A stretch of 33,551 nt of DNA from Bacteroidales bacterium (GTDB lineage: Bacteria; Bacteroidota; Bacteroidia; Bacteroidales; UBA3824): the NCBI GenBank assembly GCA_017964465.1, contig JAGCRY010000054.1, positions 1 to 33,551 of the forward strand. The letters are read 5' to 3'. Shown here in pieces: positions 14,845 through 24,145 of this stretch (positions are counted from its first letter, which is position 1; each line of letters opens with the position of its first letter). The translations under genes were made by a program, and so were the position numbers. Under the pieces are notes generated by a model that did not search any database, was not told where the DNA came from, and worked only from the letters and a program-made list of their open reading frames with translations.

Positions 14845-16287
14845 TTAGTCGATGTTTTGAATATAGTCGTTATATATGTTTTGGTAAAACAAATTGAGGT
14901 TTACGGGCGAATAATTTATGTATTCTTTCACGCCGAAATCCTTCAACTTCAGGTTCAAATTATCAGAGTTATTGTTTTGAAAATCCGAACCTTGTTTACT
15001 CTCGCGTTTTTCCTCGTAGTCTTGCGTTTTTTCCGCCTTTTCGAGGTCAAGAAGCTTGTTGAAAATGGCGTCCTGACGGTCAATCATGTTGCGGTTGATG
15101 TTGCGGTTGATGATGTCGGACTTGTTCTGCTCCATCATTTGCTGAATCTGGTTCATCAACTTCTGTTCGTCACCCGAAAGTCCCTGCGAACCTTTCATTT
15201 CCTGCAACTTTTGCATCATCATTTCCTGCATTTTCAAACTCTCAGCAAGCTGTTGCGCAGACGGTTTGCCGCCGTCTTGAAGTTGTTGGAGCATCTTTTG
15301 AAGGCTTTCTTTCAAAGACTGCTGCTGCGATTTCATTTGCTGAGTGCTCTGTTCACGCTGTTGCATTTCCTTCTTATTGCGCGAAGTGTTTTCCTGCTGT
15401 TGGTCTTGAGACTGACTGCCCTGCTGGTTTTGCTGGTTCTGCATTTGGTCAGAAATCTCATTGAAAATCAACGCCAAATCATTGACATTTGAGAGCAAAC
15501 GCTGTTGAGACGACATCACACTTGAACGTGAATTAGAATTGATGCCGCTGAAAATCTTGTTGAAATTAGTGTTTGCATCATCAATCTTCTCATATACAGC
15601 ATGGCCGAGTTCGGGAACACGTTTTGCAAGCGCATAAATTGAATCTTTAACAAGCAAAAAGTCCTTCTGAATTGAATTTTCAGCGCCTAACAAATCGGTT
15701 GAAAGATAAACGCTTTGTGTGTTTTGCTTCAACTTATCAATCAACGACTCCTGATTAAAAGAAATCGTTAACAAATTGTCCAGGATTTGACGTATGTCAT
15801 TGATGTTTTCCTGATATTTTTTCTTCTGATTTTGCATGTTCAAACCCTGCATCTGCTGAGAAAGTTCCTCCATATCCTCGGCAGATTTCTGCATTTCTTG
15901 TGAAAGATTCTCACGCTTTTGACGGCTGTCATTGTTCTGATTTTGATTGTTTGAATCCTGTTTGTTTGAGTCGGACTTCTGTGAATCCTGTTTGTTTGAG
16001 TCGGACTTCTGTAAATCTTGTTTGTTTGAATCGGACTTCTGCGAATCTTGTTTGTTTGAATCGGACTTCTGTGAATCCTGTTTATCGGAATCACCATTCA
16101 TTTCCTTCATGTCTTCAAGTTGTTTCTCGAGGTTCTTTTTCAAATCCTCAAACTCCTTATTCAAGTCTTTTATATCAAGCTTATTGTCACCTAATTCCTC
16201 GTTCAACTTGTTCAAATCCTTATAATCATTGAACTTATCATTGAATAGATTCTGTAAATCTTCCATCTTTTTTGCCAAATCCTTCAT
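14845..16287 (-). CDS. DUF4175-type protein, C-terminal fragment after a frameshift
   Basis: A 480-residue reading frame, rich in Gln, Asn, Lys, Asp and Ser and largely coiled coil (MKDLAKKMEDLQNLFNDKF onward). It is the continuation of the 16284-18491 gene in the -1 frame. Upstream of its ATG the frame stays open to about 16428 and encodes KSDKN-type repeats that join smoothly to the KSDK at the break. It contains a 10-residue repeat (SDSNKQDSQK) copied four to five times, and long Q-rich helices (LQQLQDGGKPSAQQLAESLK). The ATG at 16285-16287 overlaps the first frame's stop (ATGA), but that start is probably not natural. Confidence 0.7.
   Translation of the reverse strand: MKDLAKKMEDLQNLFNDKFNDYKDLNKLNEELGDNKLDIKDLNKEFEDLKKNLEKQLEDMKEMNGDSDKQDSQKSDSNKQDSQKSDSNKQDLQKSDSNKQDSQKSDSNKQDSNNQNQNNDSRQKRENLSQEMQKSAEDMEELSQQMQGLNMQNQKKKYQENINDIRQILDNLLTISFNQESLIDKLKQNTQSVYLSTDLLGAENSIQKDFLLVKDSIYALAKRVPELGHAVYEKIDDANTNFNKIFSGINSNSRSSVMSSQQRLLSNVNDLALIFNEISDQMQNQQNQQGSQSQDQQQENTSRNKKEMQQREQSTQQMKSQQQSLKESLQKMLQQLQDGGKPSAQQLAESLKMQEMMMQKLQEMKGSQGLSGDEQKLMNQIQQMMEQNKSDIINRNINRNMIDRQDAIFNKLLDLEKAEKTQDYEEKRESKQGSDFQNNNSDNLNLKLKDFGVKEYINYSPVNLNLFYQNIYNDYIQNID
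15953..16084. repeat. 30-bp tandem repeat inside the DUF4175 gene
   Basis: Four complete 30-bp units (15953-15982, 15983-16012, 16013-16042, 16043-16072) and a partial fifth encode the decapeptide SDSNKQDSQK. Units 1 and 2 are identical and the others differ by a few bases, which suggests recent expansion. The array is in frame, so copy changes would lengthen or shorten a hydrophilic linker without breaking the protein. Confidence 0.9.
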
Positions 16288-18491
16288 GTCAGAATCTGTT
16301 TTATCGCCTTTCTGATCCTGATTTTTAGCATTTTTGTCAGACTTGTCTGCATTATTTTTGTCAGACTTATCTGTGTTGTTTTTGTCGGATTTATTAGCGT
16401 TATCCTTGTTGTTTTTATCTGCATTTTGTCAGATTTGTCGCCTTTTTTTTCATCGACATCGGACTTTTCATCCTTAATTTTCTCTGAAAGTTCGCGATAT
16501 TCTTCGGCAAGTTTGTCCAAATCTTGTGAAAGATTCTGCATCTTTTTATCAACATTATACATCTTCATCAACTCGTTGTTACGCTCCAACTGCTCGTTGA
16601 TTTGGTCAAAATCAAACTTCAAATCCGAAATATTGTCACGCAAATTCTTCTCATTCAACGAGTTTTTCATCTCGTTAATCTTGTCCAACAATTCTTTTAT
16701 ATCGTCTGTCAAAAGATTGTCCCAAAGTTCCTGTAATTGACGTTGTTTCTCCAACAAATCTTCCGACATTTCGGGTGAAATTTGGTTTTCAAATGAGTTT
16801 TTCGACAAATTTTCCTTTGACAACTCCTGCATCAACTGCTCTAACCTGTTCTGTTTTTCCATCAAATTATTAAGTTTCAACTGCTTTTCCCAGTCTGAAA
16901 TCTTGTCATTTGAGGATATGGATTTTTGAAAATCATTCAAATCGTTACTCAATTCATTCAGAATACGTTTCGCCTGGTCAACTTTATCAGAGATTGAAGT
17001 GTTGAGATTGTTTACGCGCTCCTGTTTTTCCTCATTTGTGATGGTTGTATAGACCGAAATTGGAGTTTTTGAGGACTTGAAACCTGACACAGCGTCATTG
17101 TCACGGACTTCAAAATAGTAGGAAACTGACTTTGGCAGATTATTGAAGTCAAAATAGAAATAAAAGTCCTGAGACAACGACTGAGCAACGTCAATCGGCT
17201 GAGTTTTAACATCTTGAGGCGTTTTTGAATCGAAATAATTGAAGGACAAAGAATGGAAACCATAATCATCCGCAATGTGTCCCGAGAAGAACATCGCGTT
17301 TGAAGTCGTGGAATCCACAGCCGAAACGACCATAATCTGCGGATGATAATCGGGAACAATATTCACGTGAAACACGTTTGAAGTGTATTTGTAGCCATTT
17401 TCGCCCTCAGCATCATATCGATAATCAAAAGACTTCATGGCTCGCTTGTTCGTAACGATTTTATTTTCATCAATTTGAGACTCCACACGCGCCGTATCAG
17501 CAATGAAATTGAAGCCATGGCAGTTTGAAACGTCGAATTTCCATGAAATCTGTGAGCCGAAAGGGACGGTAAAATCGCCGGTATTTTCAAACTCATCCGA
17601 CTTTATATTTGTGTATGCAGGCGGCGTAACAGAAACCGTAACACCCAAAACCTGAGGTTTTTGGAAGACTGAAACTTTGAAATCATCAGTCTGATAACCC
17701 AAATATCCAAACGAAAAATCAACGTCCGCCGTCAGATTTCGGAACGTGTATGAATAATGGTTTGCAGAATCGACATTCATGCGGGCTTTGAAAACTGAAG
17801 TGTTCAAAAACACATCCTGCGGCGACGATGGACCATTAACTTCCAGTAAAACAGTGAAATCGTCCCCACTCGCACAAGTCAAAGAGTCATTCAAAACGCG
17901 CACAGAATACGGATTGTCAGGTTGATAATAAACTGAATAATTCATAAACCGCGTCGCACCCGACGACATTTTTGTCCTGAAAAAATAACTCATCAACAAC
18001 AAAAACATCAAAATTCCACCCGAAACATACAAAAATTTCAAGGTTTTATGGAAATTTATGGCGTGTGTAAAATTCCACGGCGAGATTTTGTCAATCTTTT
18101 GATTGATTGCCGCAACAAGAAAATCATTGCTCTCTCCCCTATTCAACTGAATGACATTCAATATCATATCGTTTGAATCGGAGAAATATTCAGATATGAT
18201 TCCCGCCGCTTCCTCGTATGAAATGTAGGGCACAATTTTCAACAATTTGCACAACGGAACCCCAATGAAAAACACAAAAATCGCTGCAAATACAAACAAC
18301 AAAAAGTAAAACAAAATAGTCTTCACAAAAGGCGACATGAACGCAAAACTCTCAATCATGAACACCGAAAACAGCGATATTGCAGCCACCAAAAGCAGCA
18401 ACAACACGCCCACGACAATCCTGTTGGAATAGAACTTCCTAACAAAATCGTCCAATTTGGATTCTATGACTGAAAACTTTGACTCCATCAT
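16284..18491 (-). CDS. DUF4175-type membrane protein, N-terminal part with frameshifted 3' end
   Basis: A 735-residue frame. The N-terminus has three membrane segments (VVGVLLLLLVAAISLFSVF, then ILFYFLLFVFAAIFVFFIG, then FLYVSGGILMFLLLMSYFF), a periplasmic beta-rich middle (about 200-480), and long charged coiled coils (MEKQNRLEQLMQELSKE, MKMYNVDKKMQNLSQDLDKL). This is the plan of DUF4175 proteins of Bacteroidota, usually about 1,100 residues. After KSDK near 16428 the frame degenerates to TTRITLINPTKTTQ; the expected KNADKNNKDNANKSDKN continues in the -1 frame. Adding one A to the A4 run at 16424-16427 restores a single protein of about 1,215 residues. The start overlaps the EnvC-like stop by 4 nt. 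The reconstructed gene is 14845-18491. Confidence 0.75.
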   Translation of the reverse strand: MMESKFSVIESKLDDFVRKFYSNRIVVGVLLLLLVAAISLFSVFMIESFAFMSPFVKTILFYFLLFVFAAIFVFFIGVPLCKLLKIVPYISYEEAAGIISEYFSDSNDMILNVIQLNRGESNDFLVAAINQKIDKISPWNFTHAINFHKTLKFLYVSGGILMFLLLMSYFFRTKMSSGATRFMNYSVYYQPDNPYSVRVLNDSLTCASGDDFTVLLEVNGPSSPQDVFLNTSVFKARMNVDSANHYSYTFRNLTADVDFSFGYLGYQTDDFKVSVFQKPQVLGVTVSVTPPAYTNIKSDEFENTGDFTVPFGSQISWKFDVSNCHGFNFIADTARVESQIDENKIVTNKRAMKSFDYRYDAEGENGYKYTSNVFHVNIVPDYHPQIMVVSAVDSTTSNAMFFSGHIADDYGFHSLSFNYFDSKTPQDVKTQPIDVAQSLSQDFYFYFDFNNLPKSVSYYFEVRDNDAVSGFKSSKTPISVYTTITNEEKQERVNNLNTSISDKVDQAKRILNELSNDLNDFQKSISSNDKISDWEKQLKLNNLMEKQNRLEQLMQELSKENLSKNSFENQISPEMSEDLLEKQRQLQELWDNLLTDDIKELLDKINEMKNSLNEKNLRDNISDLKFDFDQINEQLERNNELMKMYNVDKKMQNLSQDLDKLAEEYRELSEKIKDEKSDVDEKKGDKSDKMQIKTTRITLINPTKTTQISLTKIMQTSLTKMLKIRIRKAIKQILT
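17359..17374. other. parS-like ParB site 5 (13/16 match)
   Basis: ATATTCACGTGAAACA matches the consensus at positions 4-16, including the whole palindromic core TTCACGTGAA. It is inside the DUF4175 gene. Confidence 0.35.
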
Positions 18492-19594
18492 TTTTTGTTA
18501 TATTTAATTAGCCATTTGTACGGGTCGAGGCATTGAGTGCCCCTCCATACCTGGAAATTGAAATTTGCATACTGATCGTCAGTCGTAAACAAACCGACAG
18601 TTTCACCACGCTCAATCTCATCGCCTACAGACACTTTTATGCGGTCGAGACCATTGTAAACCGTGTAATAATTGCCATGCCGGACAATCACAACATACTT
18701 ATTTTGAGGCAATAACGTCACTTTCGCAACAATGCCATCATATACACATTTGACTTCTGAAGACGACGGCACACAAAAATCCAAGCCGTCATTCTTAACC
18801 TTCACTCCATCAAAAACGGGATGCGGCGTTTCACCAAAATAATTGATAATGACCGCTTTATGCACGGGCCACATCAAATAACCTTCCTGCAACTGGAACA
18901 AAGTCGAGGAATCGGATTGAGAATCATAAACTTGCTCTATCTTTATGGTATCCAAGTTGTTACGATGAATTTCATTGTTGACAACATTGGCGTTTGAGAG
19001 GTTTTTGAGCAAAGCCGACCTGCGAATCCTGATTTGAGTCAAAAGGCTGTCCTCAATACCGCGCTGTTTTGTCTTTTCAATTTGAATGGTTTTCTTGCGC
19101 TCCAACTCCAAAACTATCATTTCAATCCGAGATTTCAAGGAATTGATGCGAATGATTTTTTTCTTTCGATAATCATTTAACCACTTGACATACAGGAACT
19201 GACGGTATGTTGTGTAAAGATTGTCAAGGCTGAAAATGTCAAACTGTTCATACATCAAAGTCCTTAAACGATAAGCCTTTACAACCATGTCAGCATAGTT
19301 CTTTTTCTCAAAATCAAGTTCAGAATTGAGACGGTCATAATAGACTTCATGGTTCTTTATGTCCTTGTCAATCTGAGAAATAGTGTCTTTGAGATTACGG
19401 ATGACAGTGTACTTTATGGCTGCCGCCTGGTCTAAAATTGAAACGCCAAGCTCTGCATCCGAGCTTTCAGTCACGTTATTCTTTATGACATCATCAAAAA
19501 ACGCACTCTCATCGCGTTTGGCCATCTGCGAGTAACAGTCTGAACCAAAAGCAATTAGCAAAAGAATTACAAATATTTTCCTTACAGTTTCCAT
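18488..19594 (-). CDS. EnvC-like murein hydrolase activator with degenerate LytM (M23) domain
   Basis: A 368-residue exported protein: signal peptide (KIFVILLLIAFGSDCYSQ), a long coiled coil at about 50-210 (YDRLNSELDFEKKNYADMV, RINSLKSRIEMIVLELERK), and a C-terminal M23/LytM domain (GLDFCVPSSSEVKCVYDGI, VIVRHGNYYTVYNGL, VGDEIERGETVG). EnvC proteins activate cell-wall amidases at the septum rather than cutting wall themselves. Consistent with that, two zinc-ligand positions are changed: the usual HxGxD is NDGLD, and the usual HxH-type 'YxHL' is VYNGL. The start abuts the DUF4292 stop with no gap and the stop overlaps the DUF4175 gene by 4 nt. Confidence 0.85.
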   Translation of the reverse strand: METVRKIFVILLLIAFGSDCYSQMAKRDESAFFDDVIKNNVTESSDAELGVSILDQAAAIKYTVIRNLKDTISQIDKDIKNHEVYYDRLNSELDFEKKNYADMVVKAYRLRTLMYEQFDIFSLDNLYTTYRQFLYVKWLNDYRKKKIIRINSLKSRIEMIVLELERKKTIQIEKTKQRGIEDSLLTQIRIRRSALLKNLSNANVVNNEIHRNNLDTIKIEQVYDSQSDSSTLFQLQEGYLMWPVHKAVIINYFGETPHPVFDGVKVKNDGLDFCVPSSSEVKCVYDGIVAKVTLLPQNKYVVIVRHGNYYTVYNGLDRIKVSVGDEIERGETVGLFTTDDQYANFNFQVWRGTQCLDPYKWLIKYNKK

Positions 19595-20419
19595 CTAAAA
19601 TTCAAACGGTTTATAGCTCGACGGTATTGTCAATGGATAATTCAATTTTTTCTCATACGTAATCTTGGTCGTTGTGAAAGTAACTTCGGTATCGTCCATC
19701 ATTATCTCCATGACATTTGGATGCAAATGACCTGCAACCTCCTCATAATCAGAATAAACAATGTTGACAGTCTTATTGTTTTTCGGCATTTGAACCAAAG
19801 CACTATTCAGACGGTTATTAGATTTTGAGACGTTGAACAAATAGTTGAAACCGAACAACTTAGCATAGTCGGGATTACCAAAAGAACTAACCTTTATGAC
19901 ATTCTCATCATCAGAGAAATTGAAGTATGACAAATTCTCAACTTTATTCTCTGGGAACAGGAAAATTTCATTCATAAAGATACTTTGCAAGACGCTAAAA
20001 TCCACAGCCACAGGCAGATAACGTTGCATTGCGGAGTAGTCACCTTTGAAATAAGAGTTTTTCAACTTCACAACCGCAGCCACAGAATCTTTTGTGAACT
20101 TTGCACGCGCAACTTCGAAGCCCATAGCCTTCACATACAACCAAATTACAGAATCATTGGCGATACGTAACTGCCCTGATGCAGAAAGATTTCTCTCAGG
20201 CGAGTTCAACTTTAAGTTGAATGAAACTTCAACAGTTGAAAACTGTTCATTTTTGTCAAACAAGCCTTTGACATCATTCAACAAAGCGGGGTTGTTGGTC
20301 GATTCAACAACCTCAACTTCAACAGGTTTCGTCTTGCCATTCTTTTTGTCTTTGTGTTTATGACACGCACCGAGCATCAAAACACATGTCAACAATAAAA
20401 ATATCCATTTAGTTCTCAT
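19595..20419 (-). CDS. DUF4292-domain lipoprotein (LolA/LolB-like fold expected)
   Basis: A 274-residue lipoprotein with lipobox LMLGAC (Cys19), a short charged linker (HKHKDKKNGKTK), then the DUF4292 domain of Bacteroidota (FSTVEVSFNLKLNSPERNLSASG, NDSVIWLYVKAMGFEVARAKF). Members are thought to resemble LolA/LolB lipoprotein carriers; a role in moving lipoproteins or lipids to the outer membrane is inference. I chose the ATG at 20417-20419, since the longer frame would start at TTG and adds two residues. It lies between the TPR protein (6-nt gap) and the EnvC-like gene (no gap). Confidence 0.85.
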   Translation of the reverse strand: MRTKWIFLLLTCVLMLGACHKHKDKKNGKTKPVEVEVVESTNNPALLNDVKGLFDKNEQFSTVEVSFNLKLNSPERNLSASGQLRIANDSVIWLYVKAMGFEVARAKFTKDSVAAVVKLKNSYFKGDYSAMQRYLPVAVDFSVLQSIFMNEIFLFPENKVENLSYFNFSDDENVIKVSSFGNPDYAKLFGFNYLFNVSKSNNRLNSALVQMPKNNKTVNIVYSDYEEVAGHLHPNVMEIMMDDTEVTFTTTKITYEKKLNYPLTIPSSYKPFEF

Positions 20420-20425
20420 AATCAA

Positions 20426-22105
20426 CTATTTACATTTTTGAATTTTTTTGTTAATTTTCACTGCATCGCCGCCCTTGTCGATGGCAGTCTGCCAATTTTT
20501 GAGGGCTGAAGTGCAATCATTTTTTTGTTTCATTATGTCTCCAGCAAGTTCGTAAATTGCTGGGTTTGAATCTTTTAACTGCAATGCAGTCATAATGTCT
20601 TTCTGTGCATCATCATTATTACCTTTCTGGAAATTGTAATAGGCATCCACAAAATAATGATAATAATATTTTTTCAACTCACGACCAGTTTTCACTAACA
20701 GATTGCCAGCCAATGTCATGTTGCGTTTTGAATCCACGAGGCAATAGACGTACCTCAAAACAAAATACCAGTCGAGATGGTTAGCATTATAATATTTGTC
20801 GAAATAATCAAATGCAACATCCTTATTATCAAGCAAATAGTTATAAAGCGCATAAAAATACCAATAGTAATGTGCGACCGGTGAAACGACAATCCCAAAA
20901 TCCATCGCCGTGGAAAAATCATCCTCCGCATCGCTGAACTTTCCGAGATACATGTTTGCAACCGCCGAATACAGATAAACCTCGGCGACATCCGGGTACA
21001 AGTCCAAAGCCTCGTCAACAAATTTTCTCAAACCTTCATAATTCTCGGTTATGAAATAGAGTTGGAAAATATTATGGAAATTTTTATACTCAGACTGATT
21101 GTGCTTAACAGCGAGTTCAAGCTGCTCGAGAGATTTTTCGGGCTTATTGATGTATAGATAAAAATCTGAAAAGTTTGTATGCACCAAAGACGACTCCGGA
21201 AAAAAGTCGTTCAAAACTTGAAAGAGACTTTCAACCCGATCCTCATCAAAAAATTTCTGATCATTGACAATATCGGAAATAATCAGAAGTTTGTCTTGAA
21301 TTGTGATTTTGTCGCTCTTGAAAGACTCGCTGAGATTTTGATAGAAACAATCGACCTTACCACTCGATCGGCACAGCATAGCCTGAGAGAGTTGTGAGAG
21401 CGGATTATTGGGGTCAATTTTCTTAATTTTGTTTTGAACTTCTTGAGCCTCAGCAAGTTTGCCATGAGAATAATACAATTCTTCAAGCAAACCGTATGCA
21501 GATAAATTTGTGGAATCTGTACGAATTATGCGTTTATACTCCTCGGCAGCTGACTTTATGTCATTTTTCTTCGTGAAAAGTTCGGCTCGTTGCAAAGAAT
21601 ACATGGTTTGATAGCCGAACAGGTCTTCCATCTTGTTGAGAGTCTCGATTGCGTCGTCGAACTTCCGGTAACTGAGTTGAAAATCCAAAAAATCCACGTA
21701 CTCGTCGTAAACAGGATCGATGTTCAGAAAAATTTCATAAAAATGTTTGGCGTCTTCATACCGGCCGGTCTTCTCATATACCGCTCCGACAAAATTGGAA
21801 TACCAGCGGTTTTTGGGATTGAGGTTGTAAGCCTGCATTCCATACGAGAGCGCGGCGTCCATGTCCTGCTTTCCATAAAAAATTCTCGCGAGCTCAAAGT
21901 TGCACACAGACGACTGAGGGTTGACCTTCAATGCCGACATCAAGCACGACATCGCCTTTTCGGTGTCGCCCTTCATCAACAAGATGTTCGCCTGAGACAA
22001 CAAACCCTTGAACTCAACATCTGGCGGCAAAGGCTTATTAGCCTCTTGCGCATACACGGACGCCAAGCCTGACAAAAAAATTAATATGAATGTAAAAAAT
22101 CTCAT
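20426..22105 (-). CDS. Exported TPR-repeat protein
   Basis: A 559-residue protein with a signal peptide ([20 protein letters not shown]) and tetratricopeptide repeats along nearly its whole length, for example [42 protein letters not shown] and [21 protein letters not shown]. Such proteins are periplasmic scaffolds. The flippase-dut-TPR-DUF4292-M23 order recurs in Bacteroidota as I recall it, which hints at a shared envelope task. The ATG overlaps the dut stop by 4 nt. Confidence 0.85.
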   Translation of the reverse strand: MRFFTFILIFLSGLASVYAQEANKPLPPDVEFKGLLSQANILLMKGDTEKAMSCLMSALKVNPQSSVCNFELARIFYGKQDMDAALSYGMQAYNLNPKNRWYSNFVGAVYEKTGRYEDAKHFYEIFLNIDPVYDEYVDFLDFQLSYRKFDDAIETLNKMEDLFGYQTMYSLQRAELFTKKNDIKSAAEEYKRIIRTDSTNLSAYGLLEELYYSHGKLAEAQEVQNKIKKIDPNNPLSQLSQAMLCRSSGKVDCFYQNLSESFKSDKITIQDKLLIISDIVNDQKFFDEDRVESLFQVLNDFFPESSLVHTNFSDFYLYINKPEKSLEQLELAVKHNQSEYKNFHNIFQLYFITENYEGLRKFVDEALDLYPDVAEVYLYSAVANMYLGKFSDAEDDFSTAMDFGIVVSPVAHYYWYFYALYNYLLDNKDVAFDYFDKYYNANHLDWYFVLRYVYCLVDSKRNMTLAGNLLVKTGRELKKYYYHYFVDAYYNFQKGNNDDAQKDIMTALQLKDSNPAIYELAGDIMKQKNDCTSALKNWQTAIDKGGDAVKINKKIQKCK

Positions 22106-22533
22106 ACACCTGTATGTCCGAAGCCACCATCACTCCTCACGGAATCAGACAAGACTTCAACTTCCTGTAAATCAGCCTTTTCATACTTTGCAATCACCAT
22201 CTGGCAAATCCTGTCTCCATGATGAACTGTGAAATCTTGGTCGGAAAGATTGACCAAAATGACTTTCACTTCACCACGATAATCACAGTCAATCGTGCCT
22301 GGCGTGTTGAGGACAGTGATGCCAGACTTGATGGCAAGTCCAGACCTCGGCCTAATCTGCGCCTCATATCCGTATGGAAGTTCAATGAACAATCCCGTGG
22401 GAACCAAAACACGTTGTAACGGCTTGATAATCAAGTCGTCTGTGAGGTTTGCACGTAAATCCATTCCAGCCGAAAACTCGGTTGAATACTGCGGAAGTGG
22501 ATTGCTGCTTTTGTTTATAATTTTTACCACCAT
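22102..22533 (-). CDS. dut: dUTP diphosphatase (dUTPase)
   Basis: Dut hydrolyses dUTP to dUMP, keeping uracil out of DNA and feeding dTMP synthesis. The 143-residue protein contains all five trimeric-dUTPase motifs: [36 protein letters not shown] (with the catalytic Asp and the Tyr that stacks on the base), [12 protein letters not shown], and the P-loop-like tail [11 protein letters not shown]. The ATG at 22531-22533 is preferred to a TTG two codons upstream. It follows the flippase gene after 40 nt and overlaps the TPR gene. Confidence 0.95.
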   Translation of the reverse strand: MVVKIINKSSNPLPQYSTEFSAGMDLRANLTDDLIIKPLQRVLVPTGLFIELPYGYEAQIRPRSGLAIKSGITVLNTPGTIDCDYRGEVKVILVNLSDQDFTVHHGDRICQMVIAKYEKADLQEVEVLSDSVRSDGGFGHTGV

Positions 22534-22573
22534 AATCAATTAAAATGAAAATTCAGACAAAATTAATCAAAAA

Positions 22574-24079
22574 TCACCGCTTTAACAATTTATTGGCAAG
22601 ATTTTTTAAAGGTTGCCAAAGATTTTCTACTTTTATAACAATTAAAGCGAAAATGATGATTATCAAAGAGTTAATTGAAAGTTTGGGTATCAACGGTAAA
22701 TCGTTTGTAAAACTCATTGCGTAATATGACACGCAAGCTAACAAAATGAAAATGATGATGTTGCGATAGTCGTAAGTGCATGGTAGATAGCGTTTTCCCC
22801 ATACAAATGTTATGCACAACATCACAAAAGTGCTTATCGCGTTAGTCAATGCACACGCGAAATATCCCATCTTCGGAACGAGAAGATAATCGAGAATGAT
22901 AGTCAACACGCTGCCAATCAGGAAGATATAAATGCCATAAACTGTTTTTCCATCCAACTTGTACCAGAACGACTGAAGATAGACCATGCCGGCAAGCCAA
23001 TGTCCAATCAACAACAATGGCACGACATTCAATCCATCCCAATAGGACGATGCAATGAAGTGCTTCACGATATCCAAGTAGCCCATGATGCCGAGGAAAA
23101 TGAACGCACCAAATATAATAAGGTATTTATTGACGTTTGCGAACAGCGGATTGAAATCCTTGCTGCCCTTCTGCGAGAAGAAGAACGGGTCGGCTGCATA
23201 ACGGAAACATTGAACAAACAGTGTCATCAAAACTGCAATTTTAGCATTTGCTCCATAGATGCCCATCTCGCTGAGAATGAACTTGTTAGCATCAGCAACG
23301 CCGTCGGGAACTGTGTAGAAAAACTTGATAGCAATACGATCAAAGAAATCGTTTATCATGCCTGCCAAACCCGACACAACCAACGGCAATGAATAAAGAA
23401 GCATTCGACGCAGCAAATTGCCATCAAAACTATACTTAACTCTCAGAAAATCAGGTATGAAGATTAACAAAGTCAACGAACTCGAAATCAAATTTGCAAG
23501 AAAAACATAGCCAACGCCGAAATCTTTTGAATAGATTGATGCAAAAAATTCATAATTTTGCGCTAAATTTGGCAGCCAGAGAATGAAAAACAGGTTCAAA
23601 CCGATGTTCACAAAGATGCCAATCAGCTTAAACAATGCAAACTTGACAGCCTTGTTTTGCTGACGAAGCCGCGCAAACGGGATTGCAGTGAAGGCATCAA
23701 GACCAAGAATGATGATGATATACGAAACATAATCGACATGGTCATCATAATCGAGCGCGTGAGCAATGTTTGGAGCAAACAAAAGTCCCAACAAAATGAA
23801 AAGCGAACTCGTTGAAAACAAGGAAGTTGCGGAAGTTGTGAAAACTTTGTCAGGATTACTTTCGGTTTTGGTAAAATTAAAAAAGCCGGTTTCCATGCCG
23901 TAAGTAAGAATGATAAGCAAAAATGTAACATAAGTGTACATTTCGACAACTATACCATACTCCGACGAGGGGAAACAGTTGGTATATAATGGAACGAGAA
24001 GATAGTTGAGAATGCGCCCAACTATAGAACTCAGTCCATAGATAAATGTTTGACCAGCAAGTTGCTTAAGTTTGCCCAT
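22574..24079 (-). CDS. Polysaccharide flippase (Wzx-like, MOP superfamily)
   Basis: A 501-residue integral membrane protein with 12-14 hydrophobic segments spread evenly, such as FLLIILTYGMETGFFNF, SLFILLGLLFAPNIA, YLIIFGAFIFLGIMGYL and FILLACVSYYAMSF. The opening GKLKQLAGQTFIYGLSSIVGR and the early helix YGIVVEMYTY are typical of lipid-linked oligosaccharide flippases. No glycosyltransferase genes are nearby, so it is not in a polysaccharide locus. It begins the ten-gene minus-strand run; a possible -7 box (TAACTTTG on the minus strand, 24120-24127) lies 40 nt upstream without a clear -33 partner. Confidence 0.88.
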   Translation of the reverse strand: MGKLKQLAGQTFIYGLSSIVGRILNYLLVPLYTNCFPSSEYGIVVEMYTYVTFLLIILTYGMETGFFNFTKTESNPDKVFTTSATSLFSTSSLFILLGLLFAPNIAHALDYDDHVDYVSYIIIILGLDAFTAIPFARLRQQNKAVKFALFKLIGIFVNIGLNLFFILWLPNLAQNYEFFASIYSKDFGVGYVFLANLISSSLTLLIFIPDFLRVKYSFDGNLLRRMLLYSLPLVVSGLAGMINDFFDRIAIKFFYTVPDGVADANKFILSEMGIYGANAKIAVLMTLFVQCFRYAADPFFFSQKGSKDFNPLFANVNKYLIIFGAFIFLGIMGYLDIVKHFIASSYWDGLNVVPLLLIGHWLAGMVYLQSFWYKLDGKTVYGIYIFLIGSVLTIILDYLLVPKMGYFACALTNAISTFVMLCITFVWGKRYLPCTYDYRNIIIFILLACVSYYAMSFTNDLPLIPKLSINSLIIIIFALIVIKVENLWQPLKNLANKLLKR

Positions 24080-24145
24080 TGCAATTAATAGTTAAAGTAA
24101 ATTATACATAAATTTCACACAAAGTTACAAAATAAAACTCAAAGT

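Noticed and set aside
14824-15492. 222-codon plus-strand open frame rich in Leu, Phe and Val
   Set aside because: It is the shadow of the Gln/Lys-rich DUF4175 coiled coil read backwards. The hydrophobic composition is an artefact of that.
15953-16084. Regular 30-bp repeats considered as a CRISPR array
   Set aside because: There are no unique spacers: the units are directly tandem, in frame and within a coding gene, and no cas genes are present.
16450-16465. Programmed -1 frameshift at the A8 slippery run (A AAA AAA) in the DUF4175 gene
   Set aside because: Slipping there leads to a TGA after four codons (AGG CGA CAA ATC TGA), so it cannot join the second ORF. A missing A at 16424-16427 explains the data better.
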